Counted from the first letter of the stretch, positions 25,344 to 34,792 are shown. The stretch is 64,000 nucleotides of DNA from Leptothoe spongobia TAU-MAC 1115 (GCF_018739885.1 NZ_JADOES010000027.1:1-64000), one strand, 5' to 3'. Notes: generated from the letters alone by a model not told the origin. Made by a program: numbers and translations.

Positions 25344-25589
25344 ATGTTCCAAGACAATACCCAAGGCACAGGCGTGCCCACCATTCCCCCTACCACCGAT
25401 TCTCTCCCCGAATATCAGTTCGAAACCGTCAACCACACCCTCTTCGGCACCCTAAACGCCGTCCAAAACACCATCAAACTCCTCCACAAACTCAACTACG
25501 CCGAACCCAACGACTGGAGCCGACCGTTGCCCACCGGACGCGTTAACGAAGTCATGGCCATTCTGACCAAACGAGTACGCGTAGGCTAA
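25344..25589 (+). CDS. Small hypothetical protein, 81 aa
   Basis: It starts at the ATG at 25344 (MFQDNTQGTGVPTIPPTTDS). A disordered Pro/Thr-rich head leads into a helical body (YQFETVNHTLFGTLNAVQNT, IKLLHKLNY, VNEVMAILTKRVR). Codon choice is strongly C-ending, and purposeful, unlike chance frames. No family was recognised. It may be part of a transcript with the structured leader just upstream. Confidence 0.6.
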   Translation: MFQDNTQGTGVPTIPPTTDSLPEYQFETVNHTLFGTLNAVQNTIKLLHKLNYAEPNDWSRPLPTGRVNEVMAILTKRVRVG

Positions 25590-25706
25590 CCCCGAAACCC
25601 TTGCTCCCCAAGAGATACCCTATCCCCTCCTGGGAGGGGCTCCAGGGTGGGTTGACCGATGGCGCAAGTGTCTCGAAACCCACCCCGCCTTTCAGGCACC
25701 CAACTC

Positions 25707-25760
25707 GGTGACAGAGCCACGGTATTGCATTTCCAGGCTGGAGCCTGGAAACGAGATAGG
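25707..25760. repeat. 54-bp repeat with central palindrome (copy 1)
   Basis: Differs at only three bases from 27661-27714. The core is a palindrome with 10-base arms (TTTCCAGGCT and AGCCTGGAAA) around GG, followed by CGAGATAGG. It lies between the 81-residue gene and the lipoprotein gene. Confidence 0.85.
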
Positions 25761-25917
25761 AAGAGGCCAAAGACAGGAATATCAGCCTAATGCCCAGGAT
25801 AAATAAGCTGCCGCACCGGGTCGGTTTAACATCAGCTGCTTTATATTGTTGAAGATGCTGGGGGACAATTTAAAGCTAAACAGAGTCAATATAGCCAGAT
25901 CCAGCGAGTTATCAGTC

Positions 25918-26904
25918 ATGAGGGTTAGTACCATCAACGTATCAAGCTATTCATTTTTCAATCGGCAATTTAGTTGGCAATCTGTTGCTGTGCTGCTTGC
26001 GATCTCACTCACTGGCTGCCAAGGCTCTTCCTCCCCATCAGAGTTCTCATCGACTCAACCAATTGCCGCAGTTGACGGGATTGAAGGGACAGGTACACTG
26101 AGCGACGGATCCCCCAATGCCGTTGCAGATGCTCAAGTTACAGATGTCTCAGATACCGTTGGCTTTGCCAATATTGACCCGGATGTAGCCAGTAAAACCC
26201 TGACCACAACAATCAGTTTGCCAGCAAACGTTCAGCAAATTGCGATCGCAACCCCTACTGGCATCAAACCTAGAGTGATCGAAAGTCAGGATTCACAAAT
26301 AACGGCAAAGTTCCTTGTGGTAGGCGATTCACAGGACCAGCTCACCCCCGTCACCGACCAGAATCTTTCCTCCCGGACTGAAGGAAATCAGCTAACCATT
26401 CAAGCTACACCCCCCGAAAGGTGTAATGGCTTATCGCTGTTTGAGGAGCAACTCCACTCATTTAATGGCGTCTGTCTTGTGGGTGCTGAAGTCACCATTC
26501 CCAGCAACAGCCCCCTAAATATCTATACGATAGATACGGATTGGTCCAACCCGGAGCAAGAACTGGTTTGGCTAGCTACGGTGCCAAAGTCAGCCGCAGA
26601 TTTAGTCATTGCCCTGCCACAATTTAACGACTTCGCCCCTAAGTACGAGCACCTGACGCTTATCCAGCGATTTAGCGAGCAAAGGACCGACGTTCCTGTG
26701 TCCTATGCAGATTACCTCGCTATCCTCAGAGCCGTTATCTTCACCCTTGATCTGGCTACTGTGACTGAGATACTTGCACCTCAGATTAAGCAAACCGAAG
26801 GCCCCATCAACGAAGCTGATATAAACCTTTTAGTTGAGCAAAACTCCACTCTCCTCCGCCCATTTGAGGAGGAATTGCGAAAAACACTACTCGATACACC
26901 CTAG
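25918..26904 (+). CDS. Lipoprotein of unknown function
   Basis: Started at 25918 it has a 328-residue product; upstream in-frame TTG (25846) and ATG (25855) are possible. The N terminus has a hydrophobic core ending in a lipobox (ISLTGC), so the cysteine should be lipidated after signal peptidase II cleavage. The mature protein begins with a Ser/Asp-rich linker, then a beta-rich domain (LTTTISLPANVQQIAIATPT). No enzymatic motif was recognised. A 54-bp repeat lies in the upstream spacer. Confidence 0.65.
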   Translation: MRVSTINVSSYSFFNRQFSWQSVAVLLAISLTGCQGSSSPSEFSSTQPIAAVDGIEGTGTLSDGSPNAVADAQVTDVSDTVGFANIDPDVASKTLTTTISLPANVQQIAIATPTGIKPRVIESQDSQITAKFLVVGDSQDQLTPVTDQNLSSRTEGNQLTIQATPPERCNGLSLFEEQLHSFNGVCLVGAEVTIPSNSPLNIYTIDTDWSNPEQELVWLATVPKSAADLVIALPQFNDFAPKYEHLTLIQRFSEQRTDVPVSYADYLAILRAVIFTLDLATVTEILAPQIKQTEGPINEADINLLVEQNSTLLRPFEEELRKTLLDTP

Positions 26905-27038
26905 AAAAAGGATGAGCCACAACTTAATGACGACCACGAGTAACCCAGAGGCTTTGTCTCCAATGACGATATGGAATTCTTTGGCTCAGCAAGCTAGAAT
27001 CTGAGCACAAACATGCCCTGGCATTGGGAAATACAGTG

Positions 27039-27644
27039 ATGACAACCACCCTACTCATCCAAACTGAATCATCTCCCTTAACAGTCTCACTCCCTGCGGT
27101 TGCCCCCATGACCCATAATGAGTTCTACGCCTTTTGTCAAGCCAATCGAGACCTACGCATCGAACGCACAGCGACTGGGGATGTTGTCATCATGCCACCT
27201 GCATTTTCAGATACCGGAAATCGTAACTTTAACCTGGCAGCCTATCTTTGGGTATGGACCGAGCAAGATGGCAGCGGACTTGGTTTTGACTCCAGTAGTG
27301 GGTTCACGCTGCCCAATGGAGCAACTCGCTCGCCCGATGCCGCTTGGATCAAAGCTGAACGGTGGAATTCTTTAAGTGAAGCAGAAAAGGCCTCGTTTGC
27401 TCCCATTACTCCTGATTTTGTCATTGAGCTACGGTCGGCCAGTGATACCTTGACCAGTCTTCAGGCCAAGATGCAGGAATACATGGAGAATGGCGTATTG
27501 CTCGGGTGGCTGATTGATCGAAAGCACCGTACCGTTTATATTTATCGACCTAATCAAGCTCCTCAGGTACTTGAAAATCCTGATGTGGTTAGTGGTGATC
27601 CAGAATTATCAGGTTTTACCTTGCCCATGGCTAAGATTTGGTAA
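27039..27644 (+). CDS. Uma2 family endonuclease (DUF820)
   Basis: A 201-residue PD-(D/E)XK-type protein starting at the ATG at 27039 (an in-frame TTG lies 15 bases upstream). Family landmarks are MTHNEFYAFCQANRDLRIER, the active-site strand with SPDAAWIKAERW, PDFVIELRS and KMQEYMENG then LGWLIDRKHRTVYIY. The Asp, Glu and distal Lys pattern is kept. Cyanobacteria carry tens of paralogues whose cellular role is unknown; nuclease activity is inferred from fold. Confidence 0.9.
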   Translation: MTTTLLIQTESSPLTVSLPAVAPMTHNEFYAFCQANRDLRIERTATGDVVIMPPAFSDTGNRNFNLAAYLWVWTEQDGSGLGFDSSSGFTLPNGATRSPDAAWIKAERWNSLSEAEKASFAPITPDFVIELRSASDTLTSLQAKMQEYMENGVLLGWLIDRKHRTVYIYRPNQAPQVLENPDVVSGDPELSGFTLPMAKIW

Positions 27645-27660
27645 GCAGGCTCAAAATTCT

Positions 27661-27714
27661 GGTGGCAGAGCCACGGTATTACGTTTCCAGGCTGGAGCCT
27701 GGAAACGAGATAGG
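27661..27714. repeat. 54-bp repeat with central palindrome (copy 2)
   Basis: Near-identical to 25707-25760. It ends five bases before the duplicated ileS tail starts at 27720, and lies 17 bases after the Uma2 stop codon. Confidence 0.85.
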
Positions 27715-27719
27715 GGGAG

Positions 27720-27794
27720 GCTTAGAACTTGCCATCTAAAGCCTCTACACATCGCTCGCAAATGGTCTCATGCTCCGCCGACTCGCCCACATGG
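27720..27794 (-). pseudogene. Duplicated 3' tail of ileS
   Basis: Seventy-five bases match 28181-28255, the last codons of ileS including the stop, with two mismatches. The copy keeps the same strand and encodes the end of the IleRS zinc-binding tail (ICERCVEALD). It has no start and no upstream coding part, so it is a remnant or an attachment-like duplicate. Confidence 0.9.
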
Positions 27795-27827
27795 TACGAA
27801 CTTCCTCCCTCAAAGATGCAGATAAAG

Positions 27828-28130
27828 TCATGCAGACTGAGCAGAGACTAACTGTTGCTGTAATACTGAAATTTCAGTTCGTAATTGTTGATTCTCCGAA
27901 GTTAATTGCTGAATATGCTCAGCTACTGCGGCTAACTGAGATAAGACGGTTTCAATTTGTAGATGTATTGTTGCTAGATTTGTAGGGCTATCAGGCTCCT
28001 GTAACAAGCTCATTTCAGCTACATCCTGCTCAGCGTACCAAGCATCAAGTTGCTGTTGCTCTTCTGATGTCAGTTGCTCACCACGAGTAGCTCGATCATG
28101 AAGGTGAGGGCCAAGTTCAATGTCAGTCAT
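27828..28130 (-). CDS. Small coiled-coil hypothetical protein, 100 aa
   Basis: The N-terminal third is a helical segment with Arg/Glu (RATRGEQLTSEEQQQLDAWY). The C-terminal half is a clear leucine-heptad coiled coil (IETVLSQLAAVAEHIQQL, TSENQQLRTEISVLQQQL). Similar short proteins are often found as stray genes near Uma2 and toxin-antitoxin loci in cyanobacteria. It lies precisely between the real ileS stop and the duplicated ileS tail, and reads in the same direction as ileS. Confidence 0.65.
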   Translation of the reverse strand: MTDIELGPHLHDRATRGEQLTSEEQQQLDAWYAEQDVAEMSLLQEPDSPTNLATIHLQIETVLSQLAAVAEHIQQLTSENQQLRTEISVLQQQLVSAQSA

Positions 28131-28182
28131 CTATTCAAGCCCTAGTTTAATACCAATCTAGTCATAACTATAATCAGCCAGC

Positions 28183-31098
28183 TTAGAATTTGCCATCCAA
28201 AGCCTCTACACATCGCTCGCAAATGGTCTCATGCTCCGCCGACTCGCCCACATGGGTGGAATAATTCCAGCAGCGATCGCACTTCTTACCATCCGCATCC
28301 ACAATGCCAATACCAAAGGTATCCGACTCACTGCGATACTTAATATCCTTCAGCCTATCAGCGCTGTCCAAAATCTCCACCTGAGATACCAGCAGCAAAT
28401 ACCGCACCTCATCCACATGGATGGAGTCAGCAGCTACCGCATCACTCGGATTCATCGCCACTAGCTGTTCCCTTAGCTGAGCATCGGCTACATAGATGAG
28501 GGCTTTCGCCTGCAAGGATGAACCAATATCCTTTGCAGAACGCGCCTGTTCTAAGACTTGATTCACCTCATCCCGTAACTCTCGCAGTTGGTTCCAAGTG
28601 TCAGCCAGTTCTGGCTTAGCCCACTGTGGATATATCTTTAGCCAGCCCGCCTCAAACACAGACTTCGTGCCTGTCTCATAGGGCATATGCTGCCAGATAT
28701 CCTCCGCCATGTGACACAGCACCGGAGCAATGGACTTGGCCAAATTCTCTAGAGCCACAGCCAGAACAGTTTGGCAGCTGCGTCGCCGTTCTGAGTCAGC
28801 ATCACTGATGTACAGACGATCTTTTGCAATATCCAAATAGAAGTTCGACAAATCCACCACGCAGAAGTTCTGTACTGTTTGGAAGAACCGGAAGAACTGA
28901 TAGGTGTCAAATGCGGACTCCACCTCAGCAAAGATTTCTGTCATGCGGTGCAGCATGTACTGGTCCAACGAAGGCATTTGCTCATAGGGAACAGCGTCCT
29001 TAGCTGGATCAAAGTCATACAAGTTACCCAACAAAAATCGCGATGTATTACGAATCTTGCGGTACACATCTGCGAGCTGTTTGAGAATGTTGTTACCGAT
29101 GGGAACATCAGAGGAGTAGTCTACCGAAGAGACCCATAGGCGAAGCACATCTGCACCGTAGGGAGGATTCTGTTTTTTGTTTTTGCCGCCCTCGATGATC
29201 TCGTAGGGGTCCACCACATTACCGATGGACTTACTCATCTTGCGACCATTCTCATCCAGGGCAAAACCATGGGTGAGAACAGTCTTGTATGGGGCACAGC
29301 CATGGGTGGCAACACTAGTTAGTAGGCTCGACTGAAACCAACCCCGGTGTTGGTCAGACCCTTCTAGGTAAAGATCCACCGGATACTTGAGGGCCTCGCG
29401 CTGGTCGGCCACCGCCGCCCAGGAGGAACCAGAGTCAAACCATACATCCATGGTGTCAAAGCCTCTGACATAGGTGTGACCATTGTTGCGATAGCTCTCG
29501 GGCAGTAGCTCTTCAACGGCCATGCTCCACCAGGCATCTGAACCATGCTCAGCAAAGATATCGCGCACATGGGCGATAGTTTCCTGGTTCATTAGCACTT
29601 CGCCGGTCTCTTCGTCATAGAAGGCTGGGATGGGCACCCCCCAGTTGCGCTGACGGGAAATACACCAGTCAGACCGGTCGCCTACCATGGGGGTGATGCG
29701 GTTCTCGCCCTGGGCGGGAATCCACTGTACGTCGGAGATTGCCTTTAGGGCTTCATCCCGGAATCCTTCGACGGAGGCGAACCACTGTTCGGTAGCCCTA
29801 AAGATAGTGGGCTTTTTGGTGCGCCAATCGTAGGGATATTTGTGAACGTAGGGCTCATGCTTGAGGAGGGTATTGGCCTCTGTAAGCGCTTTAATCAGTT
29901 CCTCGTTAGCGGTTTTCAGTACGTTTAGCCCTTCAAAGCTACCTGCTTCGGCGGTAAAGTAACCCTTTGCATCTACGGGACAGAGGATCGGTAGACCATA
30001 CTTCTGGCCGACACCAAAGTCTTCCATGCCGTGGCCAGGGGCAGTGTGCACCAGACCGGTACCGGATTCGGTGGTGATGTAGTCGCCACCGATGACGATG
30101 GGGCTTTCTCGATTAAAGGTGTCTTCTTTTTTATGTAGGGGATGGTGATAGGTGGACCCTGCCAGGTCAGACCCTTTGATATCTACCTTAGCGGTGAGTT
30201 CGGTATCAAATGTGTTGGCTAGGGTTGCGATTAGGTCCTTACCGACGATGAGGTATTTGTAAGGGGTACCCGAGGCCACCTCGACTACGGTGTAAACCAG
30301 GTCTGAATTGACCGCCACAGCGACGTTGGCAGGAATGGTCCAGGGGGTGGTGGTCCAGATGGCGACGCCCAGGTTATCGAGGTAAGGAGCAAGGGCGTCT
30401 TTGGCGGTATCTGACGCGCTCACCATGGGGAAGCCAACGTAAATGCTGGGAGATGTGTGTCCTTCGGGATATTCCAGCTCTGCCTCTGCTAGAGCCGTCT
30501 GGGACGATGGACTCCAGTGGACTGACTTGAGTCCTCGATAGATATAGCCCTTGAGGACCATCTGGCCAAATACATCTAGCTGAGCGGCTTCGTACTCGGG
30601 TTGTAATGTGAGATAAGGCTGATCCCAATTACCCCAGACGCCAAAGCGGCGGAATCCCTTTGCTTGGTTCTCGACGGTGTCTAGGGCGAACTCTTTGGCT
30701 TTTTGGCGTAGCTCTAGCGGGGTGAGGTTAGCCCGCTTTTTGCGATCAATCGTTTGGAGTACTTTGAGCTCGATGGGTAGACCGTGACAGTCCCAGCCAG
30801 GGACATAGCGGACTTTGCGATCGCGCAGCAGCTGATACTTATTGATGATGTCCTTAAGCACCTTATTTAAGGCATGGCCCATGTGAAGATCGCCATTGGC
30901 ATAGGGCGGCCCATCGTGGAGCACAAACACATCCCCTGAGTTTTCCTGGGAAAGCGTTTCATAAATTTTGCTGTCATCCCAGAATGCCTGTAGCTCTGGC
31001 TCACGCTTGACTGCGTTGGCCCGCATACTAAAATCGGTCTTGGGCAGTAGGACAGTGTCCTTATAGCTCTTAGCGTCGGCGCTTTTGGGGTCAGTCAC
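28183..31098 (-). CDS. ileS: Isoleucine-tRNA ligase
   Basis: Charges tRNA-Ile with isoleucine in the cytoplasm. The 971-residue enzyme has the HIGH motif as HMGH (residues 72-75, after PPYANGDL), the editing domain (about 190-400, with HTAPGHGMEDF), and the KMSKS motif near residue 620 (GRKMSKSIGN). The C-terminal zinc domain has CDRCWNY and CERCVEAL. It starts at GTG (31098); no in-frame ATG fits better. Its last 75 bases are duplicated downstream at 27720-27794. Confidence 0.97.
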   Translation of the reverse strand: MTDPKSADAKSYKDTVLLPKTDFSMRANAVKREPELQAFWDDSKIYETLSQENSGDVFVLHDGPPYANGDLHMGHALNKVLKDIINKYQLLRDRKVRYVPGWDCHGLPIELKVLQTIDRKKRANLTPLELRQKAKEFALDTVENQAKGFRRFGVWGNWDQPYLTLQPEYEAAQLDVFGQMVLKGYIYRGLKSVHWSPSSQTALAEAELEYPEGHTSPSIYVGFPMVSASDTAKDALAPYLDNLGVAIWTTTPWTIPANVAVAVNSDLVYTVVEVASGTPYKYLIVGKDLIATLANTFDTELTAKVDIKGSDLAGSTYHHPLHKKEDTFNRESPIVIGGDYITTESGTGLVHTAPGHGMEDFGVGQKYGLPILCPVDAKGYFTAEAGSFEGLNVLKTANEELIKALTEANTLLKHEPYVHKYPYDWRTKKPTIFRATEQWFASVEGFRDEALKAISDVQWIPAQGENRITPMVGDRSDWCISRQRNWGVPIPAFYDEETGEVLMNQETIAHVRDIFAEHGSDAWWSMAVEELLPESYRNNGHTYVRGFDTMDVWFDSGSSWAAVADQREALKYPVDLYLEGSDQHRGWFQSSLLTSVATHGCAPYKTVLTHGFALDENGRKMSKSIGNVVDPYEIIEGGKNKKQNPPYGADVLRLWVSSVDYSSDVPIGNNILKQLADVYRKIRNTSRFLLGNLYDFDPAKDAVPYEQMPSLDQYMLHRMTEIFAEVESAFDTYQFFRFFQTVQNFCVVDLSNFYLDIAKDRLYISDADSERRRSCQTVLAVALENLAKSIAPVLCHMAEDIWQHMPYETGTKSVFEAGWLKIYPQWAKPELADTWNQLRELRDEVNQVLEQARSAKDIGSSLQAKALIYVADAQLREQLVAMNPSDAVAADSIHVDEVRYLLLVSQVEILDSADRLKDIKYRSESDTFGIGIVDADGKKCDRCWNYSTHVGESAEHETICERCVEALDGKF

Positions 31099-31301
31099 GA
31101 TGTAAGGAAAAAACTAAGGGGAATTTACTACGCTCCCGTCATTCTGCCTCAGAAGTTGAGCATGGAGCAATTTTTTTAAGGATAGGCAAATGGATAGCAA
31201 GAAGACGACTATCACAGTTTTATGAATCGAACTGTTCGCAGCCTTTTTATGATCTAAACCCAGCAGGCATCTTAGGCGCAGTGGCTTCTTAGCAACACGA
31301 C

Positions 31302-32483
31302 TCAAATCATGTCGAGCACAATCAATGTCTTGAGTACGTTCTTCGGTTTAATCGGCTTACTCACAAACTCCGATGCCCCTACCATCTTGGCCCGCATCCG
31401 CTCAGCAATACTATTGCCACCAGCCACCATCACAATAGGTGTTGCCTTAAAATCCGATATCCGCCGAATTTGAGCACATAGCTCATAGCCATTGACGACA
31501 GGCATCATTAAGTTCAAAAAGATCAGCTTCGGCTTTAGCTTCAGGAGCTGTTGCAACACCTGAATCGGATCGGAAATGTTGGTGTAGCGATAGCCTGCCG
31601 ATTCAACAATAGTTGCCATTTTCTGACTGTCGGTCAGATTGTCATTTACATAAACAATCCTGGCATCCTTAGGAATAATTGCTCGCGCTAACTGAACAAC
31701 AACATCATCTTGAGTCGCGATTACTGACTTAGTAATCTTATCGTCCACAGGCTGCAGCTGCAGTGCTTGAGTGCGGATGTGAGGCAAAATCGACAACACA
31801 AATGGCATTAGCGGTTGGTTGGCCTTCATCGCTAAATCTCGCAATGTTTGGTTGCCATCAGCCAACGGACTCAATAAGTTGAAAAGTCTTGGACATGCGA
31901 GATCTTCCAGAGAAGCCAGATCTTTTATAACCAGTGCATCGTTAGGATTCAGCTGAGTGAGCTTCGCTTGTTCCCAATTTTGCCACTCCTGCTTAGCCTG
32001 TCCCCAGGCTCGAATACCTTGTAGGTTAAGTAGATTGATATAAGAGAAATCAGAGGCTTTTTGCGCTTTTATCCGACACGTTAACCCTGGCCCAGCTTGT
32101 TGCAGGCTCAAAGTTCCCTGCTGCTGCAGATCAAATAATACTTCTGCAATGCATCCGGTCACGATGTCTGAGAATACTTGCCGACTAAACTTCTTACAGA
32201 TAACCAATCGAGCCAGTCGATTATAAGTCCAGTCCGGATATGGGCTCAGACCATGCCTGAACACCTCAGGTTGATGTTGCAGTAGCTGGCGAAACCAGCG
32301 ACGTTTTGCATGGGTGCGCGTATTCGCCCATACTAACTGCCCTGCCAGAAAATATAAACGCCACTGATGGATAAGGTCACTTCTGATCGCGAGAATGCCA
32401 GTCAGCTGTTCCTGCTTAGCACGGTGAATCCTTTTATCTAGTTCAGAAACCAGTACATTTGGTGTGGCAGCTGCAGCTCTCAT
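31302..32483 (-). CDS. PatA/PixG-type response regulator with degenerate receiver
   Basis: The 393-residue protein has an N-terminal DUF4388/PATAN domain (about residues 10-260) that starts with the LTGILAIRS pattern. The C-terminal receiver domain covers about 275-393. In the receiver the phospho-acceptor aspartate is replaced by Asn (LIFLNLMMP). The first acidic pair reads VND, and the Thr of strand 4 is missing (IVMVAGG), while the Lys (SKPI) remains. It therefore probably cannot be phosphorylated normally. Related proteins act in phototaxis and heterocyst patterning; the partner here is unknown, as no kinase is adjacent. Confidence 0.85.
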   Translation of the reverse strand: MRAAAATPNVLVSELDKRIHRAKQEQLTGILAIRSDLIHQWRLYFLAGQLVWANTRTHAKRRWFRQLLQHQPEVFRHGLSPYPDWTYNRLARLVICKKFSRQVFSDIVTGCIAEVLFDLQQQGTLSLQQAGPGLTCRIKAQKASDFSYINLLNLQGIRAWGQAKQEWQNWEQAKLTQLNPNDALVIKDLASLEDLACPRLFNLLSPLADGNQTLRDLAMKANQPLMPFVLSILPHIRTQALQLQPVDDKITKSVIATQDDVVVQLARAIIPKDARIVYVNDNLTDSQKMATIVESAGYRYTNISDPIQVLQQLLKLKPKLIFLNLMMPVVNGYELCAQIRRISDFKATPIVMVAGGNSIAERMRAKMVGASEFVSKPIKPKNVLKTLIVLDMI

Positions 32484-32848
32484 GACTTCTATCGTCTGCG
32501 AGCGTGCTTACTAAATTGTGCTCACAAACAATTTGACTATAAGCCACAAAAACAGGATGAATGTTCGGACTTAAGTTGCCTTAACAATAATTACGCTGAT
32601 ATGCGTATTTCCCCCTGACCTTTTATAAAGTTTTGCAGTACGGGTAGTGACATATAAACCCTTTTAGGCAATCGTTCTGAGCCAACAATATCTACGTAAT
32701 CTCACATAGGCAACGTTCTCTAAAAGATGCTAGAGCGTCTACTTAAATCTCTCATAAATCGTTTCCAATTCTTTTGAAGTAAATTGTTTTGAGGTTTACC
32801 TGGAATGACCATGTTGGTGGCCACCAGTGTAGAGAAAAGGCATGATTT
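32484..32848. other. AT-rich intergenic region
   Basis: About 365 bases upstream of the PatA-like gene and downstream of ycf66. Neither gene reads into the other and no RNA gene or hairpin terminator was recognised. It should contain the PatA-like promoter. Confidence 0.4.
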
Positions 32849-33826
32849 TTAGTCCCAAAATTCGTCTTCAGGCCAGTTGCTGTCTTCGCCATCATCATCT
32901 TGCTGGGGCATGGCTGATAATGGCTTGGGAGTCTCAGCAGGAGCTGGAGTAGCAATGGTAGATTCGAGATGTTCTGATGTTGATTGATCTTCTGATGTTG
33001 CGTTAACAGAGGAGGTTGGCGATATATCAGGCGATGTATCAACGTTTGCGACTGTTACCTCTGGTTGGCCGTTATCGGGAGGGGGAGCTGAATTCTCTGA
33101 AGTGTCGGTCTCCCATAAATTGGTTGTCTCTACGGCAGTGTCTGTTTTGGAATCTGTTTTGGAAATAGATGGTGGCCTCGGAGGTAGATCGATCATGGGT
33201 TTTGGTTCTTTCTTTTTGGGCGTTACGATCTCTTTGATCCAGCCTGCAAAGATACCAACCACAGCGAAGGGATTGGTTTTTTCCCGTTTTTGAGCTTGGT
33301 CGGAAGGCGTTAGAGGCTCTGCAGAGGGCACGTCTTCCAGAATATTTTCCTCAATCGTAGGCTTTGGCATCGCTGCTGGAACGACCATTTTGAGGGCAAA
33401 TTCATCTGCTGTAGGTTTGATCAGGATGGGACTGTCGGGATCTGGTTCCGCATCAAGGGCGTCTTCTACACCGTCTTCTACAAATTCATAGTCCTTGGCA
33501 ATGGGACGGCTAGTACCACCGTTAACGCGATCGCGTTCAGACTTGCCCAATCGAATGGGCGTTTGCTGAGCGGCCGGGGTGGTTTCTCGACGCAACAACA
33601 GGGTTTGATAGCCTAACCACAGCAGCAGCCCAACTGAGGCCGTTTGCCCCAGCAATACTGCACCATGCATTTGTCTGGCGCAATACCACAGCACCACGGC
33701 ATAAAACATACCCACACCGCTCCAGAAAAAGTCTGAACGACGATGTACCTCTGGCAGGATAAAGGCCACCAAGTAAAAACCTAGGCTGCCTAGTCCGATT
33801 ACCACTGCTAATAGATTTGCAAGCAT
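32849..33826 (-). CDS. Ycf66 family protein
   Basis: A 325-residue protein with three or four N-terminal membrane segments (LLAVVIGLGSLGFYLVAFIL; FFWSGVGMFYAVVLWYCARQ; TASVGLLLWLGYQTLLL) in the first 80 residues, matching the Ycf66 domain of plastids and cyanobacteria. The long cytoplasmic tail is Pro/Thr/Asp-rich, of low complexity and probably disordered. It also has a short basic stretch (PKKKEPKP). The tail is much longer than in plastid Ycf66. Function is unknown. It is divergent from dapB with a 94-base promoter region. Confidence 0.88.
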   Translation of the reverse strand: MLANLLAVVIGLGSLGFYLVAFILPEVHRRSDFFWSGVGMFYAVVLWYCARQMHGAVLLGQTASVGLLLWLGYQTLLLRRETTPAAQQTPIRLGKSERDRVNGGTSRPIAKDYEFVEDGVEDALDAEPDPDSPILIKPTADEFALKMVVPAAMPKPTIEENILEDVPSAEPLTPSDQAQKREKTNPFAVVGIFAGWIKEIVTPKKKEPKPMIDLPPRPPSISKTDSKTDTAVETTNLWETDTSENSAPPPDNGQPEVTVANVDTSPDISPTSSVNATSEDQSTSEHLESTIATPAPAETPKPLSAMPQQDDDGEDSNWPEDEFWD

Positions 33827-33920
33827 CCGCTTCGACTCCAGCGTAATGGACAGACTTAATTATTATCGATAACCTTCGCAGTTGTAAGATATCTGACTGT
33901 ACCCCCGTCCCAGAAATAGC

Positions 33921-34745
33921 ATGAGTAATCAGTCCCAAATTCCGGTCGTGGTCAATGGTGCGATGGGCCGCATGGGTCGTGAAATCGTGAAGGCCATTGC
34001 TGGTGCCGATGATATGAAGCTAGTCGGTGCCGTGGATCGGAACCCTGACGCCATCGGTCAAGACATTGGTGAGATTGCAGGCTGTGGTCCCCTAGAGGTG
34101 CCAGTGACCCACGATCTGGAGGCTACCCTGGTCATGGCCCAGAGCGAGGGCAATGCGGTGATGGTGGATGTCACTCACCCAGCCAAAATTTATGAGCAGG
34201 TGCGGGCGGCCATCGCCTATGGGGTGCGTCCGGTGGTGGGCACTACGGGGTTAACGCCTGAGCAAATTGTTGAACTGGCAGAGTTTGCAGAGAAGGCTAG
34301 TGTGGGCTGTTTGATTATTCCTAACTTTGCCATTGGTGTCATTTTGATGCAGCAGGCCGCACTGAAGGCGGCTGAGTATTTTGACCATGTGGAAATCATC
34401 GAGCTGCACCACAATCGCAAGGCGGATGCGCCCAGTGGTACGGCCATTAAGACGGCGCAAATGCTTCAGGAAGTCAAAAAATCGTTTAATCCACCCCAGG
34501 TAGAAGAGACGGAAACGCTGTCAGGGGCACGGGGCGGCACCACGGAGGAAAGTATCAATATTCACAGCGTGCGTCTACCAGGGCTGGTAGCTCATCAGGA
34601 GGTCATGTTTGGGGCTCCTGGTCAGGTGTATACCTTGCGTCACGATGCTATGGATCGGGTGTGTTTTATGCCCGGTGTTTTGTTGAGTATTCGTAAGGTA
34701 TTGCCGTTGAAGTCCTTATTATATGGATTAGACAAAATCCTGTAG
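33921..34745 (+). CDS. dapB: 4-hydroxy-tetrahydrodipicolinate reductase
   Basis: Catalyses the NAD(P)H-dependent reduction step of lysine and diaminopimelate biosynthesis. The 274-residue protein has the Rossmann motif NGAMGRMGREIVKAI near residue 12 and the family signature HHNRKADAPSGTA (about residues 161-174), containing the catalytic His and Lys. The C-terminal DRVCFMPGVLLSIRKV is also typical. It is probably monocistronic, with an inverted-repeat region downstream at 34745-34800. Confidence 0.97.
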   Translation: MSNQSQIPVVVNGAMGRMGREIVKAIAGADDMKLVGAVDRNPDAIGQDIGEIAGCGPLEVPVTHDLEATLVMAQSEGNAVMVDVTHPAKIYEQVRAAIAYGVRPVVGTTGLTPEQIVELAEFAEKASVGCLIIPNFAIGVILMQQAALKAAEYFDHVEIIELHHNRKADAPSGTAIKTAQMLQEVKKSFNPPQVEETETLSGARGGTTEESINIHSVRLPGLVAHQEVMFGAPGQVYTLRHDAMDRVCFMPGVLLSIRKVLPLKSLLYGLDKIL

Positions 34746-34792
34746 GCTGGGCTGCACTCGTAAAACCCAACCAGTCTAAAATTCCATCCAAC

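Noticed and set aside
32752..33042. 96-codon frame overlapping the ycf66 tail
   Set aside because: It lies in the low-complexity Pro/Thr region of ycf66 in another frame.
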